Shown: positions 15,041-25,791 of the stretch, one piece after another
How positions within the stretch are numbered: position 1 is the first letter of the stretch
Layout of the letters: the number at the start of each line of letters is the position of its first letter
Assembly (NCBI RefSeq): GCF_030682845.1
Contig: NZ_JAUXNK010000092.1
Location: 1 to 64,000, forward strand
From: Methanolobus sp.
GTDB lineage: Archaea > Halobacteriota > Methanosarcinia > Methanosarcinales > Methanosarcinaceae
Length of the DNA stretch: 64,000 nt
Direction of reading: 5' to 3'
The notes under the pieces: generated by a model
The model's input: only the letters and a program-made list of their open reading frames with translations
Told to the model about the DNA's origin: nothing
Database searches by the model: none
Program-made: the position numbers and the translations under genes

Positions 15041-18000
15041 ATGTTAGAGGAGATTACCAATCAGTATAGCCCGGAAAAACTGGAAAGGAAGATTCAGGAC
15101 TTCTGGGAAGAATCGGATGCGTACTCAAAGGTACGTGAGCACAGAAGAGGCGGGAAAAGATTCTTTTTCGTGGACGGACCACCATACACCACAGGGCACA
15201 TCCACCTGGGCACTGCATGGAACAAGATAATCAAGGACTCCATTCTGCGCTACCGCTCAATGAAAGGCTATGACATACTTGACCGTGCGGGCTGGGATAT
15301 GCATGGATTGCCAATCGAGGTCAAGGTGGAGGGCGTGCTTGGTTTCACATCCAAGAAGGATATCGAGAAATACGGCGTCGGTAACTTCATCGAGAAGTGC
15401 AAGGAATTCGCGCTGAACCAGAAGGACGAAATGACCGGGCAGTTCCGCATGCTGGGCGCATGGCTTGACTGGAAGGACCCTTACATGACCTTGCGTGACG
15501 AGTACATCGAGGCCGCATGGTGGACCCTCAAGCGTGCCCAGGAGAAGAACCTGCTGGAGCAGGGCAAGCGCGTTGTCAACTGGTGCCCCAGGTGCGAAAC
15601 AGCCATTGCTGACTCTGAGGTAGAGTACAGCGACAGGGCGGATCCTTCCATATTCGTCAAGTTCAGGCTCAAGGGTGAGGAAAACACCTATGTTGTCATA
15701 TGGACCACCACTCCATGGACCATCCCGTCCAATATTGCAGTAGCAGTTCACCCTTCATTTGAGTACTCCAGAGTAAAGGCAACAACTTCAGAAGGCAGGG
15801 AAGAGGTACTCATTATTGCTTCACAGCTTGTGGAGGCCGTCCTGAAGAAAGGACGCTATGCCGATTATAAGATACTGGGCAGCATGCTTGGCGAGGACCT
15901 CACTTCGCTGTCATACGAGCACCCTCTTGCAGATAAGGTGCCAAGACAGGCAGCTATGGAGCATAACATCTATCTTGCCGATTTCGTGACCGCCGAGAAT
16001 ACCGGCTGTGTGCATATCGCACCAGGGCACGGTATGGATGACTTTGATGTCGGTATCAAGAACAACCTGCCTATATTCTGCCCCGTAGGTTCTGACGGCA
16101 GGTACACTGAAGCTGCCGGTGATTACACAGGGATGCATATCAGGGATGCGAACACGAGTGTAATCGAAGATCTCAAAGAGCGCGGCCTGCTCCTTGCCCA
16201 GGGTAAGATAACTCACAGGTACGGGCACTGCTGGCGCTGTAAGACGCCTATCATATATCTTGCCACAGAACAGTGGTTCATTAAGATATCAGATCTCAAG
16301 GAACAGATGCTCTCCGAAATACAGAAAGTGAACTGGTATCCTTCATGGGCAGGCTCTTCAAGGTTCAAGGACTGGGTCGAGGGTGCCCGCGACTGGTGTG
16401 TTTCCAGGCAGAGATACTGGGGAATCCCAATACCTGTATGGAAATGCCGGACATGCGACAGCATGCATGTTGTCGGAACCAAGAAGGAACTCCTCGGGAT
16501 GTCAGGCCTCTCCGGTGATATCGAGCTTCACAGGCCTTATGTTGACGAGGTCACTTTTGACTGCCAGTGTGGCGGGACAATGAAACGCGTGGAGGATGTT
16601 TTCGATGTCTGGTTCGATTCAGCTGTAGCTTCTTGGGCAACCCTCAGGTTCCCGCAAAATGCAGAGGACTTTGACAAGTGGTGGCCGGCAGACTTCATCA
16701 CTGAAGGGCACGACCAGACCCGCGGATGGTTCTACTCACAGCTTGGAGCAAGCATGGTAGCATTTGGCAAAGCTCCCTACAAGAGTGTGCTCATGCACGG
16801 CTTCACCCTTGACGGTGAAGGCAAGAAGATGTCAAAGAGCCTTGGAAATGTGATAGAGCCAAAAGAGGTCATCTCAAAATATGGTGCCGATACTCTTCGT
16901 TGCTTTGTGATGTCAGCCAGTGCTCCGTGGGACGATCTAAAGTTCAATAGCGAGGAACTGGGGACCATAAACAGGACATTGAATATCCTCTGGAACGTGT
17001 ATCGCTTCCCATTGCCCTATATGGTGCTGGACAAGTTCGACCCATCACAAGTATCCCTGGAATCTGTAAGGGAGCACATGAGGAAGGAAGATAAGTGGAT
17101 ACTCTCCAGGGCTCAGTCGCTGATCAATGATGTAAACAAGGCCATGGACCAGTACACCCTGCACAGAGCTCTGCGTTCCATCAACGAGTTCGCCCTTGAG
17201 GACCTCTCCAGGTGGTACATCCAGCTCATCCGGCCAAGGACATGGGTTGAGGCTGATGACCCCGACAAACTGGCTGTATACAGGGTGCTGTATGAGGTGT
17301 TTGTCATAACTGCCAAGGTCATAGCTCCTTTCATGCCACATCTTGCAGAGGAGATGTACCAGAACCTTGTTAGGAACGTTTACCCTGACGCACCGGAATC
17401 AGTCCATATGAACGACTGGCCTGTTGCTGATGAGTCTCTTGTGGACAAGGAACTTGAGACTCACATGGATATGATAAGGTCCATGGTGGAAGCATCTTCC
17501 AATGCCCGCCAGAAAGCAGGCAGGAAGCTCAGGTGGCCGGTATCCAGGATAGTGGTCGCTCCGGCCAATGAGCAGGTCGCAGAGGCTGTGGCAAGCCTTA
17601 AGTCCGTGCTCATGGACCAGACCAATGCGAAGGATATCGTACTCACGGCTGCGGGACAGCCATGGGATGAACTCAACTATGAAGCTATCCCCAACCCAAG
17701 CACCATCGGCCCTGTTTTCAAGGGCGATGCAGGAAAGGTCCTGGCTGCTATAAAGAAAACTGATGTGCTATCCCTCAGGAAATCCCTCGCTACAAACGGG
17801 CAGGCAGAAGTTGAAGTTCCCGGAGGTATGGCAACCATTACACCGGAAATGGTCAAATTCGAGGAAAAACTGCCGGAAATGGTCGCAAGTGCAGAATTCA
17901 ACGCAGGCAGCGTATATGTTGACGCAAAACTGACCCGGGAACTCGAGTCTGAGGGCTTTTCAAGGGAAGTCATCCGCAGGGTGCAGGACATGCGCAAGGA

Positions 18001-18214
18001 GCTTGACCTTGCTGTTGATGAGAGCATCAGGGTGCACATCAGGATCAATGACCAAAGGGTGCTCGATCTTGTACTCGATCTTGAGCAACATATTGCAAAG
18101 GAGATCAGGGCGGATGTGCAGGTAATAGGCCTTGACGTGGATGCAAGCGGAAGTCTCAGCAAGGACTGGGATGTCGAAGGTGTGTCTATGAGCATCGGCA
18201 TTTCACCGGCCTGA
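15041..18214 (+). CDS. ileS: Isoleucyl-tRNA synthetase
   Basis: This class I aminoacyl-tRNA synthetase (1057 aa) attaches isoleucine to tRNA-Ile. The N-terminal Rossmann fold carries GHIHLG (52-57, the HIGH motif). The editing domain follows ([11 protein letters not shown], then [11 protein letters not shown]). KKMSKSLGN lies near residue 597. Cysteine pairs in the insertion (WKCRTC) and the anticodon-binding C-terminal domain follow. The track-like TTG at 15038 precedes ATG 15041; ATG with GGAG upstream is preferred. It stands alone after the insertion element and is followed at 32 bases by mptE. Confidence 0.97.
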   Translation: MLEEITNQYSPEKLERKIQDFWEESDAYSKVREHRRGGKRFFFVDGPPYTTGHIHLGTAWNKIIKDSILRYRSMKGYDILDRAGWDMHGLPIEVKVEGVLGFTSKKDIEKYGVGNFIEKCKEFALNQKDEMTGQFRMLGAWLDWKDPYMTLRDEYIEAAWWTLKRAQEKNLLEQGKRVVNWCPRCETAIADSEVEYSDRADPSIFVKFRLKGEENTYVVIWTTTPWTIPSNIAVAVHPSFEYSRVKATTSEGREEVLIIASQLVEAVLKKGRYADYKILGSMLGEDLTSLSYEHPLADKVPRQAAMEHNIYLADFVTAENTGCVHIAPGHGMDDFDVGIKNNLPIFCPVGSDGRYTEAAGDYTGMHIRDANTSVIEDLKERGLLLAQGKITHRYGHCWRCKTPIIYLATEQWFIKISDLKEQMLSEIQKVNWYPSWAGSSRFKDWVEGARDWCVSRQRYWGIPIPVWKCRTCDSMHVVGTKKELLGMSGLSGDIELHRPYVDEVTFDCQCGGTMKRVEDVFDVWFDSAVASWATLRFPQNAEDFDKWWPADFITEGHDQTRGWFYSQLGASMVAFGKAPYKSVLMHGFTLDGEGKKMSKSLGNVIEPKEVISKYGADTLRCFVMSASAPWDDLKFNSEELGTINRTLNILWNVYRFPLPYMVLDKFDPSQVSLESVREHMRKEDKWILSRAQSLINDVNKAMDQYTLHRALRSINEFALEDLSRWYIQLIRPRTWVEADDPDKLAVYRVLYEVFVITAKVIAPFMPHLAEEMYQNLVRNVYPDAPESVHMNDWPVADESLVDKELETHMDMIRSMVEASSNARQKAGRKLRWPVSRIVVAPANEQVAEAVASLKSVLMDQTNAKDIVLTAAGQPWDELNYEAIPNPSTIGPVFKGDAGKVLAAIKKTDVLSLRKSLATNGQAEVEVPGGMATITPEMVKFEEKLPEMVASAEFNAGSVYVDAKLTRELESEGFSREVIRRVQDMRKELDLAVDESIRVHIRINDQRVLDLVLDLEQHIAKEIRADVQVIGLDVDASGSLSKDWDVEGVSMSIGISPA

Positions 18215-18246
18215 AACGCATCCGCACCAAAACCCAAAGGAGAAAC

Positions 18247-18879
18247 ATGGAATTTGCAAAATGGGAACCTGTATACTCAAGGATACTTGAGGACATGGGT
18301 TTTAGCAGGAAAGAGGATGAGCGCGCTGCTCTCATTCTCTCCCGCCTGCTGGACCATTCAAGGACTGCAGATGTATCTGTCCTCCATGAACTGATAGGCG
18401 AAAAGAACGTTCTGGTATGCGGCAATGCTCCATGCCTTAAGGAAGAGCTGGGATCTGTTGATGCAGGGAACCATGTAGTCATAGCTGCTGACGGGGCTGC
18501 GGCTGTTGTCCTTGATTTTGGGGTAGTGCCCGATATAATAGTGACAGACCTTGACGGGGACGTCGGAAAGGAAATTATCGCCAATAACAGGGGTTCGCTC
18601 ATGGTTGTGCATGCCCACGGGGATAATATTGACAAACTTGAGAGATATGTGCCTCTTCTTCACAGCATTGTCGGAAGCACACAGTCAGTTCCCCTTAAAA
18701 ATGTCTATAACTTCGGTGGTTTCAGCGATGGTGACAGATGTGTTTTCCTTGCAAAAGAATTCGGTGCTGCCAAAATTATTCTCATAGGCTTTGATTTTAA
18801 TGATGAGGACGTTACCCCTACAAAGAAGAAGAAGCTGCAGTGGGCCAAAAGGCTGATAAGGGAGTTACTTTCGCAATGA
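18247..18879 (+). CDS. mptE: 6-hydroxymethyl-7,8-dihydropterin pyrophosphokinase (MptE-type)
   Basis: The 210-residue protein belongs to the DUF115 family of archaeal pterin pyrophosphokinases: VLVCGNAPCLKEEL, VIAADGAAAVVLDFGVVPDIIVTDLDGD (shortened here as core motifs ADGAA and VTDLDGD) and IGFDFND. It adds pyrophosphate to 6-hydroxymethyl-dihydropterin on the way to tetrahydromethanopterin/sarcinapterin, the C1 carrier of methanogenesis. It lies 32 bases after ileS, in the same direction and with the binding site AAAGGAGAA. Confidence 0.9.
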   Translation: MEFAKWEPVYSRILEDMGFSRKEDERAALILSRLLDHSRTADVSVLHELIGEKNVLVCGNAPCLKEELGSVDAGNHVVIAADGAAAVVLDFGVVPDIIVTDLDGDVGKEIIANNRGSLMVVHAHGDNIDKLERYVPLLHSIVGSTQSVPLKNVYNFGGFSDGDRCVFLAKEFGAAKIILIGFDFNDEDVTPTKKKKLQWAKRLIRELLSQ

Positions 18880-18984
18880 GGAACGGCTCCATGGGTGTGG
18901 AGACCTGACATTTAACAGTCTTTCATTGTAACGATTTTATGAGAATCTATTTATATTTCCGTGTCACATAGCAAATGGAGTTAT

Positions 18985-20109
18985 ATGCAAATACTGATCC
19001 TCTGTATAGACAGAGACGATGACCTTGGCGTAAAAGCTAATGTAAGAGGCCCTGTTATTGGAAGGGAGGCAAACGTAGAGGCCGCCGTAAAACTTGCCAC
19101 AGCGGACCCCGAGGACTCGGATGCCAACACCATATTTGGCGGTATCAAGGTGCTTGATGATCTGGCTGCAAGAGATATTGACGCGGAGCTTATCACCCTT
19201 GCCGGGGATAAGAACATAGGTATCATATCCGACCAGAAGATAGCAAACCAGCTCGATGTCCTCCTTAAGCGTTTCAACTTTAGCTCTGCTATATTCATTT
19301 CTGACGGGGCGGAAGATGAATCCCTGCTCCCCATCGTGCAGTCCAGGATGAAGGTGGATTCTGTCAAGCGTATTGTAGTTATGCAGAGTGCGAACCTGGA
19401 AAGTACCTATTATATCATCAAGCATGCTTTTAATGATCCCAAGATATCCCAGACATTCTTCGTACCCCTGGGACTGGCATCGCTTATCTATGCCTTTTTC
19501 CTTATGATCAATTATCCTCAGGGCGCTATCATCGGGATACTCGCTGCAGTAGGCCTCTATATGCTCTACAGGGGTTTCGGTGACCCGATATCTGTTTATG
19601 GGGAGCGCATTAAGGACTCTTTCCATTCAGGACGGATGACATTCCTGACATACCTCGCCGCACTTCTTGTAATGGTCGCTGCAAGCGTACTTGGCCTTAG
19701 CAGGGTATGGGAGCTTTACACGCGTGAAGGCATCTGGTATTATGGACTGGTACCTCTGGCAACAGTTTTCATAAACACCACTGTATGGTTATATGTAAGT
19801 GCTATACTGATAGCAGACGTCGGGAAGATAATTGACTGCTATAAGAACAGGACATCCACTTTCAGGTATATAATACCTGCTTTCTTTGTGATATCCATGG
19901 GCCTCCTATTCTGGGGTGCAAGCACATACCTGATATCCATAAGCACAGTCATAGGCGGCAGTTCTATTGACCCTGCAGTGGGAGTGCAGTATTTCGTTTA
20001 TTCTATAGTTGCAGCTATAATCATTGCCCTGGTGGGAATAAAGGTCTCTGCAAGTATCAGGATGGAAGAGAAACAGGTTTTAAATGGTAGCAATAATGCG
20101 GACACATAG
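18985..20109 (+). CDS. DUF373 family membrane protein
   Basis: The N-terminal ~150 residues are a soluble domain (LILCIDRDDDLGVKA, GGIKVLDDL, AELITLAGD) and the C-terminal part has about six transmembrane segments. This is the archaeal DUF373 layout; its biochemical role is unknown. ATG 18985 is preferred over the GTG at 18961 because GGAG precedes it and the family starts with this strand. The gene overlaps the following phosphorylase gene by 26 bases, so the two are co-translated. Confidence 0.85.
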   Translation: MQILILCIDRDDDLGVKANVRGPVIGREANVEAAVKLATADPEDSDANTIFGGIKVLDDLAARDIDAELITLAGDKNIGIISDQKIANQLDVLLKRFNFSSAIFISDGAEDESLLPIVQSRMKVDSVKRIVVMQSANLESTYYIIKHAFNDPKISQTFFVPLGLASLIYAFFLMINYPQGAIIGILAAVGLYMLYRGFGDPISVYGERIKDSFHSGRMTFLTYLAALLVMVAASVLGLSRVWELYTREGIWYYGLVPLATVFINTTVWLYVSAILIADVGKIIDCYKNRTSTFRYIIPAFFVISMGLLFWGASTYLISISTVIGGSSIDPAVGVQYFVYSIVAAIIIALVGIKVSASIRMEEKQVLNGSNNADT

Positions 20110-20896
20110 GTCAGGATCTACCACAGGTCCCAGCTTTGATGTTGCAGTGATCGCAGGTGTGAACTTCTCTTTCCCTGAAGTATCTGAAAACATAACTGTG
20201 GAAACGCCTTTTGGTGTGGTCCGGGCTTACCCTTTTGATGTCAAAGGCAGGAACTGCGTTTTGATACCAAGGCATGCTGACGGTCAGAAACATCTTCCTC
20301 CGCACATGGTAAATTATAGGGCCATTATATGGGCTGTCATGGAGCTTGGCATTGAAAGGGCCATATCGGTAAATTCTGTGGGTACAATGCAGGGTCATCC
20401 AATCGGCAGTTTCGTCCTGCCGGATGATCTTGTGGATATGACGCGTAACAGGATATCCACTTTCCACGATAACAGGACCGTACATGTTGATATGACGGAG
20501 CCTTATTGCCCGCAGATACGGCAAAGCCTTAAGGCGGCGCTCATAAAAGAGGACGTTGGTTTTGCAGATGGCATATATGTCTGTACCGAAGGCCCAAGGT
20601 TTGAGACAAGGGCAGAGATAAGGATGATGAGCAGGTTTGGAGATGTCGTGGGCATGACAGGCATGCCTGAGGTGGCCCTCGCAAAAGAGTTGAACCTGTG
20701 TTATGCTTCTATCTGTACTGTTACCAATAATGCCTGTGGTATGGGTGCTCAGAAAGTCACAGCCTCAGAGGTCGTCAGAACACTTCAGGAAAGGCAGGAG
20801 ATACTTCTGGGGGTCCTGCTCGATACCATTGGCAATATCCCTGATCAGCGCAGCTGCAATTGCAGGTATGCGGCAGACACAGATGCCTGTCTATAA
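20084..20896 (+). CDS. S-methyl-5'-thioinosine / methylthioadenosine phosphorylase family protein
   Basis: This 270-residue purine nucleoside phosphorylase-fold protein has the MTAP/PNP signatures: RHADGQKHLPPHMVNYRA, SVNSVGTMQ, VCTEGPRFETRAEIRMM and VGMTGMPEVALAKEL. It phosphorolyses methylthio-nucleosides or related nucleosides to the base and a ribose-1-phosphate. Archaeal homologs often prefer methylthioinosine; the residue set that decides this cannot be settled here. It overlaps the DUF373 gene. Another start, ATG 20096, is possible. Confidence 0.85.
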   Translation: MVAIMRTHRSGSTTGPSFDVAVIAGVNFSFPEVSENITVETPFGVVRAYPFDVKGRNCVLIPRHADGQKHLPPHMVNYRAIIWAVMELGIERAISVNSVGTMQGHPIGSFVLPDDLVDMTRNRISTFHDNRTVHVDMTEPYCPQIRQSLKAALIKEDVGFADGIYVCTEGPRFETRAEIRMMSRFGDVVGMTGMPEVALAKELNLCYASICTVTNNACGMGAQKVTASEVVRTLQERQEILLGVLLDTIGNIPDQRSCNCRYAADTDACL

Positions 20897-20924
20897 GCAA
20901 ACACAGTTCATCTGGAGGGGCGGT

Positions 20925-21776
20925 TCAGGCAATATCCCTTGAAGTATCTATTTGTACTCCCTCTCCTATCTTGAACTTGATCAGCTCCGGGCTTGGCACC
21001 ATTCCTCTTATCTTTGGTATGGCTAGCTTGCTGACCAGTTTATCAGAGTTTGTCTCCAGAGAGGACTCAAATATCACATCAACTGTGGCGAAGACTTCAT
21101 TTACCATTTTTTCCGGGGTGCTGCCCTTATGACCGTAGAGATGTGTCAGGCACTGTATCTCCTTGGTGACCTCATAAATGACATTGGTCAGCTGGCGGAT
21201 AAGCCCGGGGTTGACGCGGAGATTCATATAAAATGAGAAGGAATCGATTATGAGGTTGATCTCCTCACCGGTTGAATCATTGGCAATGTTACGCAGGTTG
21301 TATTCAGTGAACTCTATTATCTTGGAATCGATATATTCATTGCCTACATTTTCTGACATTTCACCGCATGCGCTGAAATAATATTCACTATATACATCAA
21401 CGAAGATTATGTTGGACGGGTCAAATCCCAGGTTGATGATATCATTGAGGACGAACTTGGGCCTGCGTCCGGTTGTGAAATAGAATGTCCTGCGGGATTG
21501 TGTGAACTGATAAAGGAATACTTCTGACATCGAGCGGGGATCGGCTGAGAAATAAGATACTGAACCAGCAGGCAGGCCTCCGCCAAGGTTCCTGTCAAGG
21601 ACTAATATGCCTGTTGAAAGTAAAGTTGGCTGTTCCTGGTATGTCACAGTAGAGGACGTTCTTTTGAGGCTGTCGTATAGTGACACCTCTTCCTGGTCCT
21701 TTGATATCTCATCCTGCATAAAGGAGTTTGCCGCAAAAGATTTGGTTGTTAACATTGTCCCGTTCCTTGTAAGCAA
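20925..21776 (-). CDS. KaiC/RAD55-like protein with degenerate Walker A
   Basis: The protein (283 aa) has the RecA-superfamily framework of archaeal KaiC/RAD55 proteins: STGILVLDRNLGGGLPAGS before the P-loop site, INLGFDPSNIIFVDVYSEY, LIIDSFSFYMNL (Walker B strand) and an ending of VPSPELIKFKIGEGV. At the Walker A position it reads SADPRSMSEV and lacks G-x4-G-K-[ST]. It is unlikely to hydrolyse ATP in the usual way and may be a regulatory or scaffold member. It is convergent with the phosphorylase gene and divergent from the helicase. Confidence 0.75.
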   Translation of the reverse strand: MLTRNGTMLTTKSFAANSFMQDEISKDQEEVSLYDSLKRTSSTVTYQEQPTLLSTGILVLDRNLGGGLPAGSVSYFSADPRSMSEVFLYQFTQSRRTFYFTTGRRPKFVLNDIINLGFDPSNIIFVDVYSEYYFSACGEMSENVGNEYIDSKIIEFTEYNLRNIANDSTGEEINLIIDSFSFYMNLRVNPGLIRQLTNVIYEVTKEIQCLTHLYGHKGSTPEKMVNEVFATVDVIFESSLETNSDKLVSKLAIPKIRGMVPSPELIKFKIGEGVQIDTSRDIA

Positions 21777-21863
21777 GCAGTAATATATTGTTATTTATAT
21801 TTTTACTTATGCTTTCCATAAAGCCAATAGTATTTATACTCACTGTGCTATCTGAGTGCGCAG

Positions 21864-24341
21864 ATGACTCTCTGGATACTAATAATTGCCGACAGGGCGA
21901 AAATAACCGTTCTGCCGATACGGGATAAAATGAAAAGACCTCTTTTTGTAGGGGAACTGGTCATGCAGACGACTGCTACAGGACCACGACCCCACAAATT
22001 CAAGGTCGTCCTGAATAATAAAGAGGAGCTGCATCCCCCCTCCGAGCTGACCGAACTCTTGAGGACTGCTGATCGAATCATGATAGCAAAGGACGGGGAT
22101 GCCCAGCAGACAGCTGCTGTTGTTGATATGTTACAGGGATTCCAGCTTCGCGCTGATATTGTAGATGTCTGCAGGTTCTGCCTGCTGAAGAACATGTTCA
22201 ATTTTCTCAACAGAAGATCCGTGAGATATCATCGGGAGAAAATATGCGCGGATTGTGCAAAGGACGAACTGTCCAGAGTACTCTCAAGTTCGCAGGTGAC
22301 TTATGGCGAGGAAGTATGTGAGAGACTGGAGGAAATATTGCTAAGTACAAGGGACCTTGACAGAACCTTGTCCATGCTAAGCCCCGAAGAACTTGACCAT
22401 GAGCTCACAAGATTTGATTCAATAGCAGCAAATACAGAGGTCTCTACATCTATGATAAGGGACCTGCCGATAAACAGGAAATTCAAGGACCTTCTACTTC
22501 AAAAGTCGGATGTGCTCCTGCCGGTGCAGTCAATCTCAGTGGAGAATGGCCTTCTGAAAGGCCAGAACCAGCTTGTGACCTCAGTGACAGCCACAGGTAA
22601 GACACTTATCGGCGAGCTTGCAGGTATCGAGAATATCCTGCGCAGGAAGGGAAAACTGCTGTATCTTGTGCCTCTGGTAGCGCTTGCAAACCAAAAATAT
22701 GACCAGTTCACTGATAGGTACTCAGGATTGGGGATACAGACATCCATCAGGGTCGGAAGCGCACGTATAAAGGCATCTAAAACGGATTCAATGCGCAGGT
22801 CCCTTGATTCTGATATCATTATAGGTACCTACGAAGGTATAGACTATATCTTAAGGATCGGTGCTGCGGACATGCTGGGTAAGGTAGGTACTGTTGTTGT
22901 GGATGAAGTGCACACTATCGAGGATTCGGAGCGCGGTCACAGGCTCGACGGAGTGATAGCAAGGCTCAAGTACAGCGCACCTGATGCACAGTTCATCTAC
23001 CTGTCCGCGACTGTCGCAAAGCCGGAAATAATGGCAAAGCATCTGAATGCAAAGCTTATAGAGTATGAGTACAGGCCGGTTCCTATTGAAAGGCATCTCG
23101 TGCTCTGCCCGGAGCATTCAAAGATAAATATCATGACCAAACTTGCCAGGGATGAGTATAGCAAGGTTTCATCAAAGGGGCACAGAGGTCAGACCATTAT
23201 CTTCACGAACTCAAGACGTAACTGCCATCGTATATCCGAAGCCCTTTCTATTCCTTCTGCTCCCTATCATGCAGGACTGACAAGCCAGGAGCGCAAGAAA
23301 GTGGAAGTGGGCTTTGCAAAAGGCAGGCTTCCTGTTGTAGTTACCACTGCCGCTCTTGCAGCAGGCGTCGATTTTCCGGCATCGCAGGTGATATTCGACT
23401 CCCTTGCTATGGGTATCGAGTGGCTTAATATGCAGGAATTCCTCCAGATGCTGGGCCGTGCCGGCAGGCCGGATTACCATGACCTGGGAGAAGTAGTGTT
23501 GCTTGCGGTACCTGGCAAGAGGTACACGGGTGACCAGGGTGATACGGAAGATACTGTAGCCCTGAAACTTTTAAAGGGAGAGATGCTGCATACAAAGGTG
23601 GAGTACGGGGAAGAGGAGAAGCTTGAGGAGATCCTCGCAACCGCGGCCATAACCTCTTCCGAGAAGGACCTGATTAAGATACACGGGGATATGCTTGCCG
23701 GCTATGCGGTGGATGTGCTTGTGCGCAGGCTTGAACGACAGAAATTCCTTTACAGGAAAAAAGGCACAATTGAGCTGACAAGTTTTGGCAAGATCGCTGC
23801 AGGCCACTTCCTTTCTGTTTCCAGGGCTTTCCTTATACGGGATGCTGTGCTGATGGACCACGATCCGCTTGCTATCATTACTAACCTTGAGTTCTTTGAC
23901 GGGGTGTATTTCAAGTATGTTTCCAGGATATCTGCAGCTCTTAACGTTAATCTTCCTTCGCGGGTCTTTCAGGGGGCTTCACTGGATATCCTCTTTGAGG
24001 GGGAGAACATGGGAAAGCTCGATATCTCTTTGAGAGAGCAACTATTTGATTTTGCATCCGAGTTCCTGGCCTGCAGTTGCAGGGATTCTCCATATTGCGG
24101 CTGTGCCGAGCGTAAGTTCTCCGAAAAGATCATCATGATCAGGACAGAGGGGTACGATCCGGCAGGCATTGTGAGGAAAATAGAGAATCTCTACGGGATT
24201 ACCGCCTATCCGGGAGATGTACTCGGATATCTGGACAGTGCAGTGCGTAACCTTGATGCTGTTGAGATGATAGCAAAGACCTACTCCAAAAGAGAGATCG
24301 CATCTGAAGCTCGCCGGCTTAAAAAAGAGATAGAAGGGTAA
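21864..24341 (+). CDS. DUF5814-type DEAD/DEAH-box helicase
   Basis: This is an 825-residue superfamily 2 helicase. The N-terminal region (1-150) is the archaeal DUF5814-type domain with a zinc-ribbon-like pair CRFC and CADC. The helicase core follows with ATGKT (about residue 242), DEVH (about 345), LSAT, GRAGRPDY. A C-terminal winged-helix region and a cluster CSCRDSPYCGC follow. It probably acts on nucleic acid in repair or RNA metabolism; no specific substrate is known to me. It has its own TATA-like promoter near 21790-21800. Confidence 0.88.
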   Translation: MTLWILIIADRAKITVLPIRDKMKRPLFVGELVMQTTATGPRPHKFKVVLNNKEELHPPSELTELLRTADRIMIAKDGDAQQTAAVVDMLQGFQLRADIVDVCRFCLLKNMFNFLNRRSVRYHREKICADCAKDELSRVLSSSQVTYGEEVCERLEEILLSTRDLDRTLSMLSPEELDHELTRFDSIAANTEVSTSMIRDLPINRKFKDLLLQKSDVLLPVQSISVENGLLKGQNQLVTSVTATGKTLIGELAGIENILRRKGKLLYLVPLVALANQKYDQFTDRYSGLGIQTSIRVGSARIKASKTDSMRRSLDSDIIIGTYEGIDYILRIGAADMLGKVGTVVVDEVHTIEDSERGHRLDGVIARLKYSAPDAQFIYLSATVAKPEIMAKHLNAKLIEYEYRPVPIERHLVLCPEHSKINIMTKLARDEYSKVSSKGHRGQTIIFTNSRRNCHRISEALSIPSAPYHAGLTSQERKKVEVGFAKGRLPVVVTTAALAAGVDFPASQVIFDSLAMGIEWLNMQEFLQMLGRAGRPDYHDLGEVVLLAVPGKRYTGDQGDTEDTVALKLLKGEMLHTKVEYGEEEKLEEILATAAITSSEKDLIKIHGDMLAGYAVDVLVRRLERQKFLYRKKGTIELTSFGKIAAGHFLSVSRAFLIRDAVLMDHDPLAIITNLEFFDGVYFKYVSRISAALNVNLPSRVFQGASLDILFEGENMGKLDISLREQLFDFASEFLACSCRDSPYCGCAERKFSEKIIMIRTEGYDPAGIVRKIENLYGITAYPGDVLGYLDSAVRNLDAVEMIAKTYSKREIASEARRLKKEIEG

Positions 24342-24449
24342 CCGGATATGTTCATCATATCGCAACGTGCTATCATAATGCTTTAGAATGATGCCGACAG
24401 ATAAGGTAGGACAGATGATGCATGAGCCAGTCTGCAAGGAAACATTAAT

Positions 24450-24824
24450 ATGAGTGAAAAATCAGAAGGGATAAAAGGAAAAAGAAAAGTAAGGATAGAA
24501 CTGTTCAAGCCTGATGATTTCAAACAGGTCTACTCTATAGGAGCTGTGGGGGGGCACAGTCCGTACGATTTCAGGATTGGCTTCTATAATGACACACCTC
24601 TGCCGTCTGATAAGGCATCGGAGGAACAGGTGATCCAGAGGAAACTTGAAACAGAGGTAATCCTTTCCCCTTTGGCTGCCTTGGAGCTTGCGAGATGGCT
24701 TAATCAGCATATCCAGGATTATGAGAAGATGTTTGGCCCGATAAGGAGGCCTCATGAGAACATGAATAAGAAAGATGATGCTGAAGCGCAGCAAGCTACT
24801 ACTGAGATCCAGGGGTATATGTAA
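24450..24824 (+). CDS. DUF3467-like protein
   Basis: This 124-residue soluble protein has a basic N-terminus (KGKRKVRIEL), a central beta-rich core (DFRIGFYNDTPL) and LSPLAALELARWLNQHIQDYEK, the pattern of DUF3467 proteins. The function is unknown. It lies 108 bases after the helicase and in the same direction as LSm and the wHTH gene. Confidence 0.65.
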   Translation: MSEKSEGIKGKRKVRIELFKPDDFKQVYSIGAVGGHSPYDFRIGFYNDTPLPSDKASEEQVIQRKLETEVILSPLAALELARWLNQHIQDYEKMFGPIRRPHENMNKKDDAEAQQATTEIQGYM

Positions 24825-24962
24825 ATATCTCTAGGCATGAGCAGTTTCCCCAGGTATATAGTAAAGGTTAAATCGCCAGTAATAAATATTAGATTGTATT
24901 ATTGTATTAGCCTATAACCGGAAAGGCTCTAATGTTGTTTTAAAATGATGTGAGGATTAATT

Positions 24963-25187
24963 TTGTTCCCGAATAAGAAAGTCCAGAAAATGATTGGATC
25001 TAAAATCCAGGTTGAGATGAAAGGTGACCTTCACCTGCTTGAAGGAACCCTTAGCAGTGCAGATGATTACATGAACCTCCATCTTGTCGATACCGTTGAA
25101 ATAGCAAATGGTGAGCGTTTAAGGTCCCTAGGTTCCGTTGTCCTTCGTGGAAACAATATAATTCTTGTCATTCCAGTTGAAGGCTAA
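24963..25187 (+). CDS. Archaeal Sm-like (LSm) RNA-binding protein
   Basis: The 74-residue protein is a single Sm fold: Sm1 motif IQVEMKGDLHLLEGTLSSADDYMN (in part) with D-x-x-M-N and Sm2 motif VVLRGNNIILVIP. It forms a ring that binds U-rich RNA. The start is TTG at 24963, preceded by GTGAGG; no ATG is available before the conserved first strand. It is followed closely by the wHTH gene at 25221. Confidence 0.9.
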   Translation: MFPNKKVQKMIGSKIQVEMKGDLHLLEGTLSSADDYMNLHLVDTVEIANGERLRSLGSVVLRGNNIILVIPVEG

Positions 25188-25220
25188 CTGTAAAGTAGTT
25201 ACTGTTAGTGGTAAATTGAT

Positions 25221-25571
25221 ATGAGTATTGAAGAAACTGCTCTCAATGTCATTCGCTCTCAGGAAAGTGGCGTTTTTCAGAACCAGCTATGGAAGATGCT
25301 GGATATAGACAGCCGCAAGTGCTCCAGGATCATTTCAAAGCTCCTGGAGGATGGGCTCATTATTCGTGAGCAGGCCGTTTCCAATGGCGCCAGGACATAC
25401 CTTCTGAAAGTGAAAGAGGAAAAAAAGCCGGTTTTTGAGTTACTCATGGCAGGGGAGGTATTCTCCCCCTGTGCAGGCTGCAGGGATGCATGCCAGCCGG
25501 AAAGCTGTGCAAAGCTCACATTCTGGGTAATGAATCTTGAAAAAGGTGAAGAACAGGGTGAAATATACTGA
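25221..25571 (+). CDS. MarR-like wHTH regulator with C-terminal Cys cluster
   Basis: The N-terminal 65 residues form a winged helix (VFQNQLWKMLDIDSRKCSRIISKLLEDGLI, with wing GARTYLLK). The C-terminal part carries CAGCRDACQPESC, four cysteines in a pattern suited to zinc or an iron-sulfur cluster. It is therefore a candidate redox- or metal-sensing regulator, as seen in many methanogens, but the target is not known. It lies 33 bases after LSm. Confidence 0.75.
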   Translation: MSIEETALNVIRSQESGVFQNQLWKMLDIDSRKCSRIISKLLEDGLIIREQAVSNGARTYLLKVKEEKKPVFELLMAGEVFSPCAGCRDACQPESCAKLTFWVMNLEKGEEQGEIY

Positions 25572-25638
25572 TCTGGGCGAAAGCTTTAATACTGATATGT
25601 ACTATGTTGGAGTCGCTCATTTAGAGCGAAATCGACGT

Positions 25639-25713
25639 GCTCCGATAGTGTAGTCCGGCCAATCATTCCGGCCTTTCGAGCCGAAGACTCGGGTTCGAAT
25701 CCCGATCGGAGCA
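25639..25713 (+). tRNA. tRNA-Glu (TTC)
   Basis: A 75-base cloverleaf: acceptor GCTCCGA / TCGGAGC, D arm with GTGTAGTCCGGCC, anticodon loop CTTTCGA with anticodon TTC, and T arm CTCGGGTTCGAATCCCGA. The closing pair of the anticodon stem is C-A rather than a Watson-Crick pair, which is unusual but tolerable. CCA is not encoded. A box-A-like stretch lies upstream (TTTAATACTGATATG near 25585). Confidence 0.92.
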
Positions 25714-25791
25714 CTATAAATATTTTTAGATATTACCTGTTCCGTAACCGAGTTTATGAAGAAACTGTTTTCCTCTATAGGGGGAACTTTT

